NCBI RefSeq assembly: GCF_047948215.1
Contig: NC_134456.1
Location: forward strand, 201,264,034-201,328,033
Length of the DNA: 64,000 bases
Source of the DNA: Lycorma delicatula
Taxonomy: Eukaryota; Arthropoda; Insecta; Hemiptera; Fulgoridae
Direction of reading: 5' to 3'
The notes under the pieces are model-generated. The model made no database searches. It was not told where the DNA came from and worked only from the letters and a program-made list of their open reading frames with translations. Both the position numbers and the translations under genes were made by a program. Position 1 is the stretch's first letter, and each line of letters begins with the position of its first letter. Below are positions 24,439 through 35,982 of the stretch, piece by piece.

Positions 24439-26045
24439 ACCAGTATGTAACACTTAAATGTTTGCACTATAAAAGTGAGTCATTTCTTTTTTTAAATGAG
24501 TTATTTACTTCTGAATTCTGAAATTCTGAAATTTAATAAAGCTGTAGAATATTTGTTAAAAAATGACAACAAATGATAAACAAAATAATTAAACTGTAAA
24601 ATAAATCTTATAACACCAGAAAACAGGAGTTTTAAAATAAATAAATAGAACACCCACACATAAAACATATCTTTTTCCGGAATTAAGCTCAGAAAATCAT
24701 TTAAAAAACTAAGAGACAAATTACAGTTTGAAAGCGTGAGCGGACAGTTCAAGCAAAACGTTTAAGATTTTGAAATTAATTGAATACACCAGCCCTTAAC
24801 TAAATTTAATGTAAAGAAAACTAATTTAATTTTGTTTATTGTAAGTAATAAAAGACAGAAAGTTAAAGCTAAGTTAATGACGTAGTCAAAAAATAGATAA
24901 AATAAATTTTTATTGGCATAATCTGAACAGAACCAAACAAGTCAAGCGTATAATTTACAAATCATTATATTTTTGCTTATAAAAAATATTTCTGTTAACA
25001 TATCCTTACTACATCTATAATAAAATGTTTCTTATTAAAATCCATGATAAAATCGGATTTTACGGAAAAATTGTTTATTTGTTCTAGCTGTTATTAAAAA
25101 TCAACATAGAACAAACGCTGCATACATTTAATTTACATAACAAGTCTGATAAAATTTGCACATTAATAAACATGTAAAAAATTACGATAAACTTCTATTT
25201 TGACAAGCATTCTAAAAAAAGTCGTGTAGTGTTTCACACTGTTGTAAAAGGTATTACTACTATTCACTTACATTACGGCAATGAATTTAACCAACATAAC
25301 TAATAAATTAAAATTTGACAGACTACTAACCTTGTGCTTTATTTTCAATTTTCTATTTATTACATTTTACAATATTTTGAATTAAGTTTTTAATTACGAA
25401 CTTAATTAATTAACAATTATATATATTATGTATTTAAATAAAAATTTTAAAAAATCGTAATTAAAACAGTAATCGTTTTTCTAAGTTTAGAATATAAGGG
25501 CAATAGACTGGCGCCAACTCAAGTTATTCTTAACAAAACTAACTAGATACAGTACTTACATGGAAATCCAGGAAAAGAGTAATAAGATAACTGCCAAACC
25601 AGGATCACGCTGAGATCGATCGAGTAAACAAAGGTTCTCTTGATGAACTAAGCCACCAGCAAGGACTAAGCCAGATAAATAGGCCCTGACACGAAAAATA
25701 GGAACGCTATAACACATGTTTCCCAGCTATCTTCATTCCTGATTTTTCGTTTTTATCTGGTGGCTAGAAACTTCAGGTACCTACAATGGGATTCTCGTCT
25801 TATAAAAATACAACGGGGCCAGAAAACTAAAACCTTCAATTGATATATTATTGAATTATTGTTTAGAAGACACTAACCTACAGACAAAAACAAAATTCCA
25901 GATCTACTAGATTTTTTTAAAATTTTAAATAATAAATAAAATTTTTATGCGAACGTTGAAAATTGCCTTGACAAACATTAAAATAATTCTTCTGTTATAG
26001 CCATTAGTATAAAAGTAGTTAAAAAGGAACCTCCTTTGAAAATGT
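24439..26045. other. AT-rich stretch with a less AT-rich island at ~25500-25830
   Basis: No gene was seen. The island (CTGGCGCCAACTC to AACGGGGCCAG) has no open reading frame or TIR that I could find, and may be an unclassified transposon relic. Confidence 0.45.
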
Positions 26046-26049
26046 GTAA

Positions 26050-26560
26050 CAGTTATACAGACTGGAAAGGAATTTAGACGTGATAAAAGTCAATAATAAT
26101 TAACCGTACCTCTGAAATCTATAGATGAAGTAGATGCATTTAAATATTTTACTTCCTTGATTCACAAAGCAGCATGTTGATTTACTATTGAACTATTGAC
26201 TATTGATATTAAACTAGTAGAGGTATTCAACCGCCCTAGAAAAGTAAGAGAATCGATTTTTCAGGAAATGCATCTCAGACTTATCTGGCAAAGCACTAAA
26301 AATTCTCTTAATAAGACAGTACTGGGCTACGATTTATTTAAACTGATAAAACAATTGACTTAAAAAAATTATTTTTTTATTATTCACTTTGGAAACTTAC
26401 AAAACGACTTAAACAAATTAAACATTTCTCAGAAAAGAGAACGGAAGCTAGGCAAAAAATAACAAGAAAATATCTGAAAAAATCCGTTGTGAAATATTTT
26501 AATAGAACTGATCCAACGAAAGTTCTAGAATATGATTTACTATCTTTCACAGACTTTCAA
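26050..26560 (+). mobile_element. Decayed LINE relic, RT C-terminal region
   Basis: A plus-strand reading gives DEVDAFKYFTSLIHKAAC, VEVFNRPRKVRESIFQEMHL and LRLIWQSTKNSL. These parallel the VxxFKYLGSxI, ARxAFxxLRKVWxS and LRL...STLLYG order found after the YADD box in LINE reverse transcriptases. A basic segment (KITRKYLKKSVVKYFN) follows. Stops interrupt it, and family assignment is uncertain. Confidence 0.5.
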
Positions 26561-26923
26561 AATAAAAATAACAATTTATTAAAAAATACATCTTTCCTTT
26601 CGTTGTTACAAAAGTATAAAACCAATCATTATCCTTCACAGTGAAAATTTCACTCATTTAATAATTGTAAAATCTGAGAAATCCACTGATTTAACATAAT
26701 GATATGTTATTACTCATTGTCATAGTCACAGATTAGTCATCATTGTCCTAGTCACAGATCTTATTATCTGTTTCAACTAAATCTTTGAAAACTGTTACTA
26801 AAGCAATTAACATCTATAATAGATGATGTAAATTGTTCCAGACAACATGTTCGGTTTCGAAATATTCATTAAACTATAAAACAAATTTACAGGATTGTTA
26901 ATATTATCATTGGTAGGTCACAG

Positions 26924-27292
26924 AAGAATGAAGATGAAAAAAGTATGGGTTTCTAGTATGTTAGGTTGGGTGGACAGCCTCAGCGGTGAGAGCCAGCATG
27001 CTTAGGTGTACTGGTTTCAATGATCCGCTGAGGACTCCTTGGGGTGTGCTGTAGGGACAAGAGTGTATTATAAAAGATCCGGAGGTCACATCACGACTTG
27101 CTGGTATGATGTGGTTCCATAGAGGACATAATAGAGAATAAAAATTCTCAAAAGAGCCACCGGTAGGCCTGACCTGCCATGCCGGTATACAGCCGGTAGG
27201 CGGGGAGGGGTTATTAGAGTAACGGACACCACTGGGTGGCGTAATACCATCAAGTCGGTCCGGCCCAGGGGAGTAGATACAAAAAAAAAAAA
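26924..27292 (+). mobile_element. 5'-truncated non-LTR retrotransposon 3' end with poly(A) and target duplication
   Basis: A GC-rich segment (from about GGGTGGACAGCCTCAGCGG to GGTCCGGCCCAGGGGAGTAG) ends in an A-run at 27280-27292. GTCACAG occurs directly before it (26917-26923) and directly after the A-run (27293-27299), a probable 7-bp target duplication. No coding sequence remains, which is expected for a heavily 5'-truncated copy. The minus-strand frame in this interval is a shadow. Confidence 0.7.
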
Positions 27293-27299
27293 GTCACAG

Positions 27300-28455
27300 G
27301 AAAAGAGCTTATTTCTCTTCAATGTTTTTAGATGATTAGTAAGCACTTAATAGGTAAGTTTTGCATGTCGGTATGACATGATATGAAAAAATCTTAGCTT
27401 CTATCATCTATTTTTGAAGTATTGTTTTCGTTGTAAATTTTTTCAAGTTAAATATCAAAATAGACTATTATTAGTCAAAAATATTTTTTCGTACTCCCTT
27501 AGCCTTGTTCGACCCACTTCTCTACTCTGTTAAAGGCTACTTCAGATTTACCAAAAATTGTAGATATTGCTTAATATAGCTAAATAATAGCTTTATTAGC
27601 TTATAATGCAAATTCTCGTCCGGCTTCCCAAAAACTGAGGGAGAATTACATAAATTTGGTTAGAAAAAAGGAAACCTAAAACTGATAAATTCGGTCACAT
27701 TTTCAGTGGAGAAAAAAATTCCTTCAAAATTGTCTTTGAATACCAAAAATCTGCCATAAAAAATTAACTCTTATATCTAGGTTAACAATGCTAGGATTTA
27801 AACAACTAGGATAAAAGATCTAATTGAAAAAATCAGATAAGAGGAAATAAAAAAAAAATTAATTTTAAGGTCAATGGAGTAAATTGGATATTAGAAAGGA
27901 AACTACAATTATCTTTCAGTATCAAGGTATTATATTATTAAAAAATATTTAAAACCCGCTTTCAACAAAAAACTAAAAATTAAATTACAGTAAAATATTT
28001 CAATATTTTATTCAAGTAACATCAAGATTAATCAGTAAACAGCAAAATTTTATATTGCATGATAGAATTTTTTTAAAGTTATAAACACTAAAAGTTTTCA
28101 GATGAAAATTTATTATATTACAGACTTTGAGGAACAACGTAAATAAGGAAAATAACAGCTGAATTTAAATATTTTAATCCATATTTGAATGAATTTTAGA
28201 GCGAATTATAAGTTATCATATGATTTACGATTTTTTTAACGTTTTTAAATATATACACTACGTATACTTAACAGTTTATGTTCACGTAAAAAGTAATTTA
28301 TGTGTCCTTTTAAAATTTGGTGGAGATACCGCCATTTAGAGCTATTTTCTTCACGTTAAAAATAACAATTTTCACTTAAACAATAGTTATTTTATTAACT
28401 GATAACAAATAAAAATATCCAAAAACTTGATTGATTTTACAATCTTTTCCTTCTC

Positions 28456-28507
<52 letters not shown>

Positions 28508-29105
28508 AATTTTATTTTTGTTTTTACTTGTATCAAGACAATTCACTGAAATAAAATCATTGAATTTAATTCCCCGTTTAGTATCCCCTTTTTTAGTGTA
28601 CAAGACATTTATTTCAAATACCAAACCAAATCCATTGTTATTTTAACATTATTAAATGAGATAAACTATCAGTCATAAATTTTCCTCTGAGAGCAAAAAA
28701 GCATTTATATTTCAAGTCAATTAACCCGGATCCAATTTTATCTATAAATTTAATCCTTATTTGTTTATATACCTACATAGGATTGTTGGTTACAAAATCC
28801 TCTGTAGGTTTATAAAATGAATGAAATGTTTTTATTTTTGTTATTTGAATTTTTTACATATATTTTATTATAATAATAAAGCGGGTCAAACCTATTTCAT
28901 ACATGTAATGACTGCACTTGAATTTAATGTTACGGTAGTCATGATAAAATTCTGTAGTTACTTGTTTTATACTTTTAATTGAAAACGAATTTAAAAAATG
29001 ACAAATAGTTTTAAACAATAATTAATGTTGCAACTGTACTCACAAATAGATTTTAAAATGGATTAATAAACTTGAGTTTTAGATAAAGTGGAATTTTTGA
29101 GATTC
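27300..29105. other. AT-rich stretch containing (TG)n at 28459-28501
   Basis: Apart from the microsatellite no repeat or gene was recognised. Confidence 0.6.
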
Positions 29106-29165
29106 TGGAAGTAGTATAAAGTGGCCGATTCTGACCAAAGGCCAAGGGCCATATTAAAAGTCATT

Positions 29166-29190
29166 AGGTCAAGGGTCAGGTTGAAGGTCA
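29166..29190 (+). promoter_or_regulatory. Candidate nuclear-receptor binding cluster (DR1 plus a third half-site)
   Basis: AGGTCA-A-GGGTCA (29166-29178) is a consensus direct repeat with one-base spacing, the DR1 type bound by HNF4- and USP/RXR-class receptors. A third AGGTCA follows at 29185-29190. It lies about 60-85 bp upstream of the TATA box at 29250, inside a GGTCAAGGG/GGTTAAGGG-rich stretch (29140-29218). The sequence match is direct. Function is inference, and the motif could also be a simple degenerate tandem repeat. Confidence 0.4.
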
Positions 29191-29249
29191 GATCAAGGGT
29201 TAGGTTAAGGGTAAGGGAGTATTTGCGATGGGGAGAGCTGATATTTGGA

Positions 29250-29280
29250 TATAAATAGGGAACGGTCGTTGATTAGCATT
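29250..29280 (+). promoter_or_regulatory. Candidate core promoter: TATA box and initiator
   Basis: TATAAATA lies at 29250-29257, followed by GGGAACGG. GCATTTC places an initiator-like A at 29278, 28 bases downstream, which is the normal TATA-to-start spacing. A short leader, ATG and a strong splice donor follow within 75 bases, which raises the odds that this is a real promoter. Confidence 0.55.
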
Positions 29281-29351
29281 TCTCGCTCACCAAGTAAGCG
29301 AGCTACAACAAGAGTAAACGTTATCAAGACATCAAGACAACTTTCATGAAG
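29278..29351 (+). other. Candidate first exon: 5'UTR, ATG-AAG, then GTGAGT donor
   Basis: After the predicted start the leader runs to ATG AAG (29346-29351), followed at once by GTGAGT (29352-29357), a consensus 5' splice site in phase 0. Tiny first exons ending just after Met-Lys are characteristic of insect secreted proteins, especially cuticular protein genes, whose signal peptide is split by the first intron. No second exon with a signal-peptide core was found. An alternative is that it is the leader exon of the CRAL-TRIO-like gene. Joined to the acceptor at 39989, its ATG would open only a ten-codon upstream frame ending before the main ATG at 40059. Confidence 0.45.
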
Positions 29352-29384
29352 GTGAGTGTGATCGTGGATACCTGGCGGAGTTAA

Positions 29385-29590
29385 CCGTCCAGGTTGGTCT
29401 AACGGTTAAACTCAACATCGTAAATCAGTGGATTTCGAAGTTGAGAGTTCTCAGGTTCGAAGCCTAATAGAAGTAATTGCTTTTATTCGGATTTGAATAC
29501 CAGATCGCGGTGCTCATTAGTATTTGGATTTCAATTAATCACATGTTTCAGGTGTGGTCGATCTGAGTCTGTACAAGACTACAGCTTACA
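29385..29590 (+). repeat. tRNA-derived SINE, family 1, partial copy
   Basis: It starts CCGTCCAGGTTGGTCTAACGG (A-box-like), has AGGTTCGAAGCCTAA (B-box-like), and then the family body to TACAAGACTACA. The 3' tail is missing, and a GC-rich CGGCAGCCGGCGGGCCCCG patch follows at ~29596. It lies 34 bases after the candidate splice donor, that is, inside the putative intron. Confidence 0.8.
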
Positions 29591-29599
29591 AAAGACGCG

Positions 29600-31080
29600 G
29601 CAGCCGGCGGGCCCCGAATCCAGAATATTTATTTATTAAATAAATCGATTAATTCAGTAGCATTAAATCAGTTAAGTTTTGCGTAATAATTTTGGTATAT
29701 CAGATTGTTTAGTGAGATATGTAGGCCATAATTCTACCCTGGAGGAATAATAAAAGAAAGTCTATCTTTAGACAGGAGATTAAATTTCGGTCTTAGGATT
29801 AATACAAGAGACCGTTCAAAATGATAAACATTCTAAACCCAAACCCGGATTTGAACTTCGCGCCAAGAGATTGAAAAACGGACGAAAATATGTGATCATA
29901 AATATAAAATCTCGGTGGGAAATGCGCTGCAGAAATCCTTAAAGAAAAATTAGAAGAATACCGGCAAATGGTGGATGCTTAATCGGGTAGCAAGCAAGTA
30001 ATAAGACATCACTACGTATTAATAATATAGCTGACCCACAAATAACAGTGCCATCCGGGTGGTCAGAGCGTAAAATTTTAAAACTAGAAATATAAAATTC
30101 TAATTTCGCGATTTTCAGTAGGAAGTACTTCATCAATACTTAAATTAAACGTAAGTTTGAGTTCGTTCCTTATGATACAATATCATCTGCGTTTCAGAGG
30201 ATAATGAGAAATGATTAGTAACTTAAGGATACCTACAGACATTAAGGCTGGATGATACTGTTAATTGAGTTTAGGAGATATTGAAGGAGTGGTAAGATCT
30301 TTATCATCCATCAAAAAGAATTGGCTGTTATATGTCTATAAAATTATTAAAACTACCTGGGTACAGTTATTTCCTCATGCAGCTAAAACAAAAAATACAA
30401 TTACTAAAACTGAAAAGTTTTAGTTAGCAATATTAAAAATATTTACCGTGCATACATATATATATATATATATTTATTTATTTATTAGTATTTATATTTT
30501 GATAGCAACTTCACTGAGATTTGTAAAGTACTTTTTACCGTTAAAAAAGACTGGGAATTTAATGCAAAAGTATTAGCATTAAGTATATTACTTAATAAAG
30601 AAGATAAGCTTTAATTAAAGTTTACTTTCTTTTTTTAAGCTTAGTTATTTTTTATTAACTTCAGCGAAACTACGTGAGTCTTTTCAAAATCTAACTTTTT
30701 TTAATTGTTTTATATTAGTGGAAAAACAAAAATTAAAAATGCAATCACATTATATATGTCATGCATATTTTCATAATGTGTATTAATAATGTGGATGGTC
30801 ATCATTTTATTCACAATAGAAAAGTGGTATTTATTCCAATAAAAAACACGTAACAGGATGTTCATTTTAATACAACTATCAGCAATATATATAACTTCCG
30901 AATGCGATATATTGCTAAAAAAATTATTTTAGCTCTATCAGTTATAGTGAGAAGTGTCGTTTTTTAATACATAATTTTATTTATACCTCAGATTTTTTTT
31001 AAATTTAACTTTATCATCTGTAAGTAGGAAATATTTTTCTTTTACTTAATATTAGTAATATTAGATAATTTTTTAAAATT
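29600..31080. other. Stretch without a recognised gene
   Basis: 29700-30330 is less AT-rich and may be an old retroelement piece, but no motif is secure. 30460-31080 is AT-rich with (TA)n at ~30457-30471. Confidence 0.4.
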
Positions 31081-31083
31081 TTT

Positions 31084-31230
31084 TTAGCCCCCAGGACCGC
31101 CGTTTGATATTCCTTCAGAGAATGAGATGAAATGAAAATGTTTGTATCGTATGAAAATACCCTGCCTGACCGGGATTCGAATCTGGTCAAAAGACCGAGG
31201 CGCTACCACTCGCGCTAGCAACAAAATAGC
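31084..31230 (-). repeat. tRNA-derived SINE, family 2, with the family-1-type tail
   Basis: Reverse complement: GCGCGAGTGGTAGCGCCTCGG (A-box region), GATTCGAATCCCGGTCAGG (B box), then TTCATACGATACAAACA. The tail reads CTCTGAAGGAATATCAAACG and GGGGGCTAAA before an A-rich end. The tail matches the 3' end of family 1 (compare 58735-58770), although the head differs. The two frames called across this region are only the SINE. Confidence 0.8.
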
Positions 31231-31379
31231 TTTCAAATATTTTAATAAATATTTTCTCAATGCACAAGACAAGCTGAACTATCCAGTGTTCCTTCCGATA
31301 CTAGAATTATATTACCAGAATATTTATTACCCCGAAAGAATTTTATTTTACTGTCAAAATTAAAAAAAGAAAATATATT

Positions 31380-31458
31380 TATTTTTCTTTTGTCTTCAGT
31401 CATTTGAATGGTTTAATGCAGCTCTGAAAGATTCCCTATCTAGTGCTAGTCGTTTCCA
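31380..31458 (-). mobile_element. 3' terminal fragment of the LINE family found at 45745
   Basis: Reverse complement reads ACTAGATAGGGAATC, AGAGCTGCATTAAACCATTC and AAATGACTGAAGACAAAAG, matching 48900-48960 of the long LINE copy at about 90%. It is a very short 5'-truncated insertion. Confidence 0.85.
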
Positions 31459-32025
31459 TATATTTATTTAAAAAAATAACCCATGTCGTTACATATATTT
31501 TATATAATATATTTTAAAGACAACAATTTTTCAAAGAAAATAATTTCAGATTTTATTTTATTTTCTACCTACTATTAAAAAAATTCATTCACAACGTTTA
31601 ATGACAAAGAAACTATTCAAAAAAGATAAGGGTAGAACCTTGCCTGAAATCTCAAAAAACGTTCTGTTAAAGTTATACGAAATTATATCTGCTTTAGTTT
31701 ACATCGATTGAAATTTTTTGTTAATTGAATCCTAAACGTAATATTACAAAAATTAATTAATCAAAGAGGAAGGAGTTTAATTTTTTGTTAAGTATTTTTT
31801 TAAGTTAGCAAATGGCAAAAATGCATTTTTCAATAAGAATGTGAAAAACTTACCCACTGATAAATATTTCAAGTGAAGAAATAATAGTCAGTGCTAAAAT
31901 TGCAGGCATTTAAATTGCTATATTTAGTTCAAACAAATATGTTCATTAGTCAAGATTCATTGAACAAATTTATATCGTTCTTGTGTAATTCAGTTATAAT
32001 AATTGCATTGACACAAATCAAGATA
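31459..32025. other. AT-rich stretch, nothing recognised
   Basis: No coding or repeat signal was identified. Confidence 0.55.
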
Positions 32026-32028
32026 ATA

Positions 32029-32187
32029 GATCTCCGTGGCGGAGTGGTAGCGTCTCGGCCTTTCATCCGGAGGTACCGGGTTTAAATTCCGGTCAGGTTT
32101 GGCTTTTTTCACACGCTACAAAATTCCATTACCATATCCCACGCACAAGCTTCAAGCTTATGTGATAATGTCATCAAATCAAAAAAA
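32029..32187 (+). repeat. tRNA-derived SINE, family 2
   Basis: The head GTGGCGGAGTGGTAGCGTCT and the B-box-like GGGTTTAAATTCCGG form a tRNA-like 5' part, with TTCACACGCTACAAAATTCC after it. The tail ends ATGTGATAATGTCATCAAAT and AAAAAAAG. The tail differs from the copy at 31084, so at least two subtypes exist. It is not a functional tRNA, because no clean acceptor stem or anticodon arm can be drawn. Confidence 0.8.
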
Positions 32188-32780
32188 GATACACAAATTT
32201 AAATAAAGAAAGCTATTTATTTAAAAAATGTTCAAAGCTAAATAAAAATAAAACAAATGTTAGCTATTAATACAAATATAACTTTAGTTATAGACACCTT
32301 AATTCTTTATAATATATAGATTGGACCAGTACGAAAAACTCCATTAATAGCCTATTCAATCGTAGTACGAAAAAATGATACTATTTAATCTCTGATATCT
32401 TGAAAATAATTCCCAATTCCCAATTTCTTATAAATGAAAATTGAAATAAAATTCGGTCTTTTTTTCTACAAATCACTACTGGGAATCGAATAGATATCGT
32501 TTACCAAAATTGATAGCGTTTCAAAATATGGTACGATAGTCAGCCCTACATGAAAAATTCCAATGTAAATTATGACGCGTTTTCCGTTTAAACTTTATTG
32601 CTCAGGCAATAATTAAATTATCCAGATAAATTTACAATAAACCTTTCCCAAATTTCAATAAAAATATTATTAAACGAATTAATCATCGAAGCGTTTTTGA
32701 TTTTTAAGCGAACGTAAATACAAATGAATATTCTGATTTATTTATAAATATTATTAAATCAAAAATTAAAAAGAAAAATT
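32188..32780. other. AT-rich stretch, nothing recognised
   Basis: No gene or defined repeat. Confidence 0.55.
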
Positions 32781-32781
32781 C

Positions 32782-32935
32782 CGTTCTCCGTAACTGAATA
32801 GGTAGCATCTCGGCATTTCGTACGGAAGTCTCGCGTTCGAATCCCGGTCAGAAATGGCATCTTTTCATATGCTACCAGTTTATAGCCTTGATGCCCCCTC
32901 TTTCATAAAAAAACTTCATTACAACAAAAAAAGAA
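32782..32935 (+). repeat. tRNA-derived SINE, family 2, diverged copy
   Basis: GTTCTCCGTAACTGAATAGG, GCATCTCGGCATTTCGTACGG and CGCGTTCGAATCCCGGTCAG follow the family-2 head. CTTTTCATATGCTACCAG and an A-rich end follow. Confidence 0.75.
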
Positions 32936-34393
32936 GCGTAAAAAATAATTAAAAAATAAAAGCATTAAAATATTTAAATAATTTGGAATTTAATATTACA
33001 GGAAAGAGTTATTAGACGGTAGTCTTGTACTAAGCTGATGAGCTCAACAAAAAAAAAATATATTTTAATGAAATATAATTTTCCTTTACTAATTAATGCT
33101 GTTTCATTTTTAACGTTCGCTTACTCACCAAAACAAAGGAAAAAATACATGCATAGAATATAACACGAGCACGTGCACAAAAGAATAAAATATATAATTG
33201 TGACTGATTGAGACGAAAGATTTAATAAGATTTGTTCAGCAATAAACGATTTTTTTTTTTTTGTTTAAGCAAAATTGTTTATTTAATAGCGCTTATATTT
33301 TTATAGTTAGTAGGATAAAACTGCATACTCTTTTCTATAACTAAAGCCAGTTGAAAACTGATATTTAAAATTACTTCCTCCATTAAAAAACAGTCAAGAT
33401 TTTTATGACAGGAATGTTTATAAAAAGAATTAAATACTGAAATGTTTATTTGAAATAAAGTTTTTTTAAAAATTCATCCTAATTCCTTAAATTTGTCAAT
33501 AAAAAACGAAATTCTTGCGTTTAGGTTAAACGCAAAGTAATTTAAACGATGAAGGTTGCAAAACGATGCATTTTACGATGGATTCCTATTTTTTCTACAA
33601 GGTTATTTCACGGTTGTCCATTATTACCTGACCCGACTGGTCAGGTATATTTCCTAGTAGTATTAATCAATTCGTAAATCATGATTTTTCAATACGTTAC
33701 TTAACTAGAATAAAAATAATAAAAGAATTTAAAAAAAACCACTAAGGAAGTTTTCCTTGATAAATCTTTTAATCAAATCTAATAATCATAATAATTTATT
33801 TAAAATGAAAAACCGATAAATTATATTGTTAAAACGATTTATTTCAATAAGCATTAATAAGGAAAAATCCTAAAATCTGATGACAAATTTTTAATGTTAT
33901 ACTACAGGTGTAACTTAGTATTTTCGTTCACTTTCAGTACTAAAGGTCCTGGAATTTCTATTCTCGAAAATTGTAAATGAAATATTCACAAATTACATAA
34001 AATAAACCCTGATTTAGTTTTCATCATGTTATATTAAAAAAAAATTCATTCTCTGTTAGTTTTAGTGATACTAGAATTTCTGTTTTATGACTAAATTAAA
34101 ATAGGAAGAGGTTTTCAATTCGATTGGTAAATTTATTTTATTGTATATATATATATAAATATGTTCAAACAACTGGATTATTTTCATTGATTTTGTTATA
34201 TTCCTGTTAATTATTTGTACGCATTATATGTTAAGCAAGAGGAAAGTTTTGTAATTGTGCCAGAAATAAATAATTTTGGACTCAAGGGTCATGAAACGCC
34301 AAGAAATGCAAAAAGATGGTATATTCTGTTCCCTTATATGTATATTAATGTGCGTGCACACTGGTTCGGATATATTTATACACACACACACAA

Positions 34394-34459
<66 letters not shown>

Positions 34460-35046
34460 TGGGGTCAATTTGGGTTAACAACTCAGAATTGGGTGAACCA
34501 AACATCTTCTGATTTGATATGGAGACTTCCAAATCTGTACAGTGATACTACTGAAGTTTGGAATCGTCTAAGACCCGACTAAAAAAAAGGTTGATGACAG
34601 ATAGAGGGTCATATTCTGGAAATAATAACGCTGTTGTCAATTATTTTTGTATTTTACAGAAAGATCTTTTGATAGTTCATAGTAAGTCTATCAATAAATA
34701 AGTGAAAGATTTTTAAACGATAAGTTAAATTATCTACATTGGCAATCAGAAGATACTTTTCATTTTGTTATCATTGTATAATTTTGAATTTTTTCAGCTT
34801 AGTGATACATCGTTACGTTTTATTTTATTCTTGGTAGCAGACCTTTAAATTGTTTTTCTGTTTCCATTTCCATCTTTTTCAAGATCGTTTCTTGTTGACA
34901 GCCTTACTTCATACGGCAAATGTTTTGTTGCCCCGTCGATTACAAATAAAAAAATAAAATATTAAATAAAATTTAAAAATATAAATCCGAGACAAAAAAT
35001 GATATAAGATAAAAAAAATATATATATATATATATAATTTACTGAC
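32936..35046. other. AT-rich stretch with a hairpin and a compound microsatellite
   Basis: ACCTGACC-CGACT-GGTCAGGT (33626-33646) is a perfect 8-bp hairpin. 34379-34461 is a CA/TA/TG compound microsatellite, and the three reading frames across it are artefacts. (TA)n also occurs at ~34144-34156 and ~35020-35035. No gene was recognised. Confidence 0.6.
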
Positions 35047-35510
35047 TTTTCGAAGAAAATTACGGTATTACTTATGGTTTTATGGTGGTAGTGAGGGGAG
35101 GGGGGTTAAAAATGAATCTTCTTTAAGTTTTGAGATATGAGGAATACGAAAATATCATTCCCTTAAATTGGGGCTTCCTTATACACTTTGAGGCCAATTT
35201 ACAAAATTTTGTAACTTGAAAATCTCCAAGACAACTAGTCAATTTCATTGAAATTTAGATATGCTGTAGTGATGTATCTGAAGTTCTGCGTATGAAAATT
35301 TGATAAATTTTATGAAGAATTGGTTGAGTTGTTCTTGAGTTACGCTCAATTTGAGATTGAAAAAATTTGAGCGGGGCAAGTTAAAAGCGTGGTTTGTTAT
35401 GACGCTGCAAGTTGAATGCCGACATTACTTTATCTGTAGTAAAACCAAATAGTACAAACCAAATTAAATTAAAGTTGGTCTTCTTCCGCAGAACTGCGCA
35501 AGATACTTTT
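35047..35510 (+). repeat. Unnamed dispersed repeat X2, copy A
   Basis: It matches the reverse complement of 61318-61838. Shared blocks are TTTTCGAAGAAAATTA, CAATTTCATTG, ATTTAGATATGCTGTAGT, GAGTTACGCTCAATT, GGTCTTCTT and GAACTGCGCAAGA. It encodes no recognisable protein. Confidence 0.8.
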
Positions 35511-35982
35511 TCAGTTCTTCTTTAAATTATTTTAAATTGGCGCCAAATTAAGCATTAGAAAGTTGTTGTGGTGCATGTTTCTAATTTAGTAATCTACTTT
35601 ATTTTTTTCTGGTGCCTTCTTTTTCTTTTGTTTGCAGTAGTAGCATTTTATTTTTTATTTGTAGATAATTAATTCACATTTTGAACGCAGAAATAAAAGA
35701 TTTGTTACGATAATTTTAAAACGGTGCATATTGAAACATCAAAATCTTCGTTCGCTGTTATGCCTTATGAGTACTAAATCTTACGAGGACTAATTTGTAA
35801 AGGAAGAAACAGACTTTCAAATTTGGATAGTCTTTTTTAATTTTTAACACACATTACTTTTCATAGTCAATTGACCATAAAATTATCGACCACACGTCTA
35901 ATTTGTTTGATGTAAATATATATATACTTTTTTTTTCGTAGACCCTGGAATTTTTAAATAAAGAATACTATTTTGTTACTAA
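35511..35982. other. AT-rich flank between repeat X2 and the Helitron
   Basis: Nothing recognisable. It ends in ACTAA directly before the Helitron 5' TC. Confidence 0.55.

Noticed and set aside
25508..25520. TGGCGCC as a retrotransposon primer-binding site
   Set aside because: No LTR end immediately precedes it and no gag-pol follows.
29195..29218. GGTTAGGTTAAGGGTAAGGG-like sequence as an interstitial telomere
   Set aside because: Only isolated TTAGG-like units occur, without a regular pentamer array. It is better read as part of the GGTCAAGGG-like degenerate repeat.
32030..32105. A functional tRNA gene
   Set aside because: A and B boxes are present, but no convincing acceptor stem or anticodon arm can be drawn, the same head recurs in several degraded copies, and a SINE body and tail follow.
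34215..34532. Three overlapping frames of 78-102 codons
   Set aside because: All run through the CA/TA/TG compound microsatellite (Thr-His, Tyr-Ile and Cys-Val runs) and have no other motif. The same applies to frames at 15808-16023, 16991-17272 and 42884-43078.
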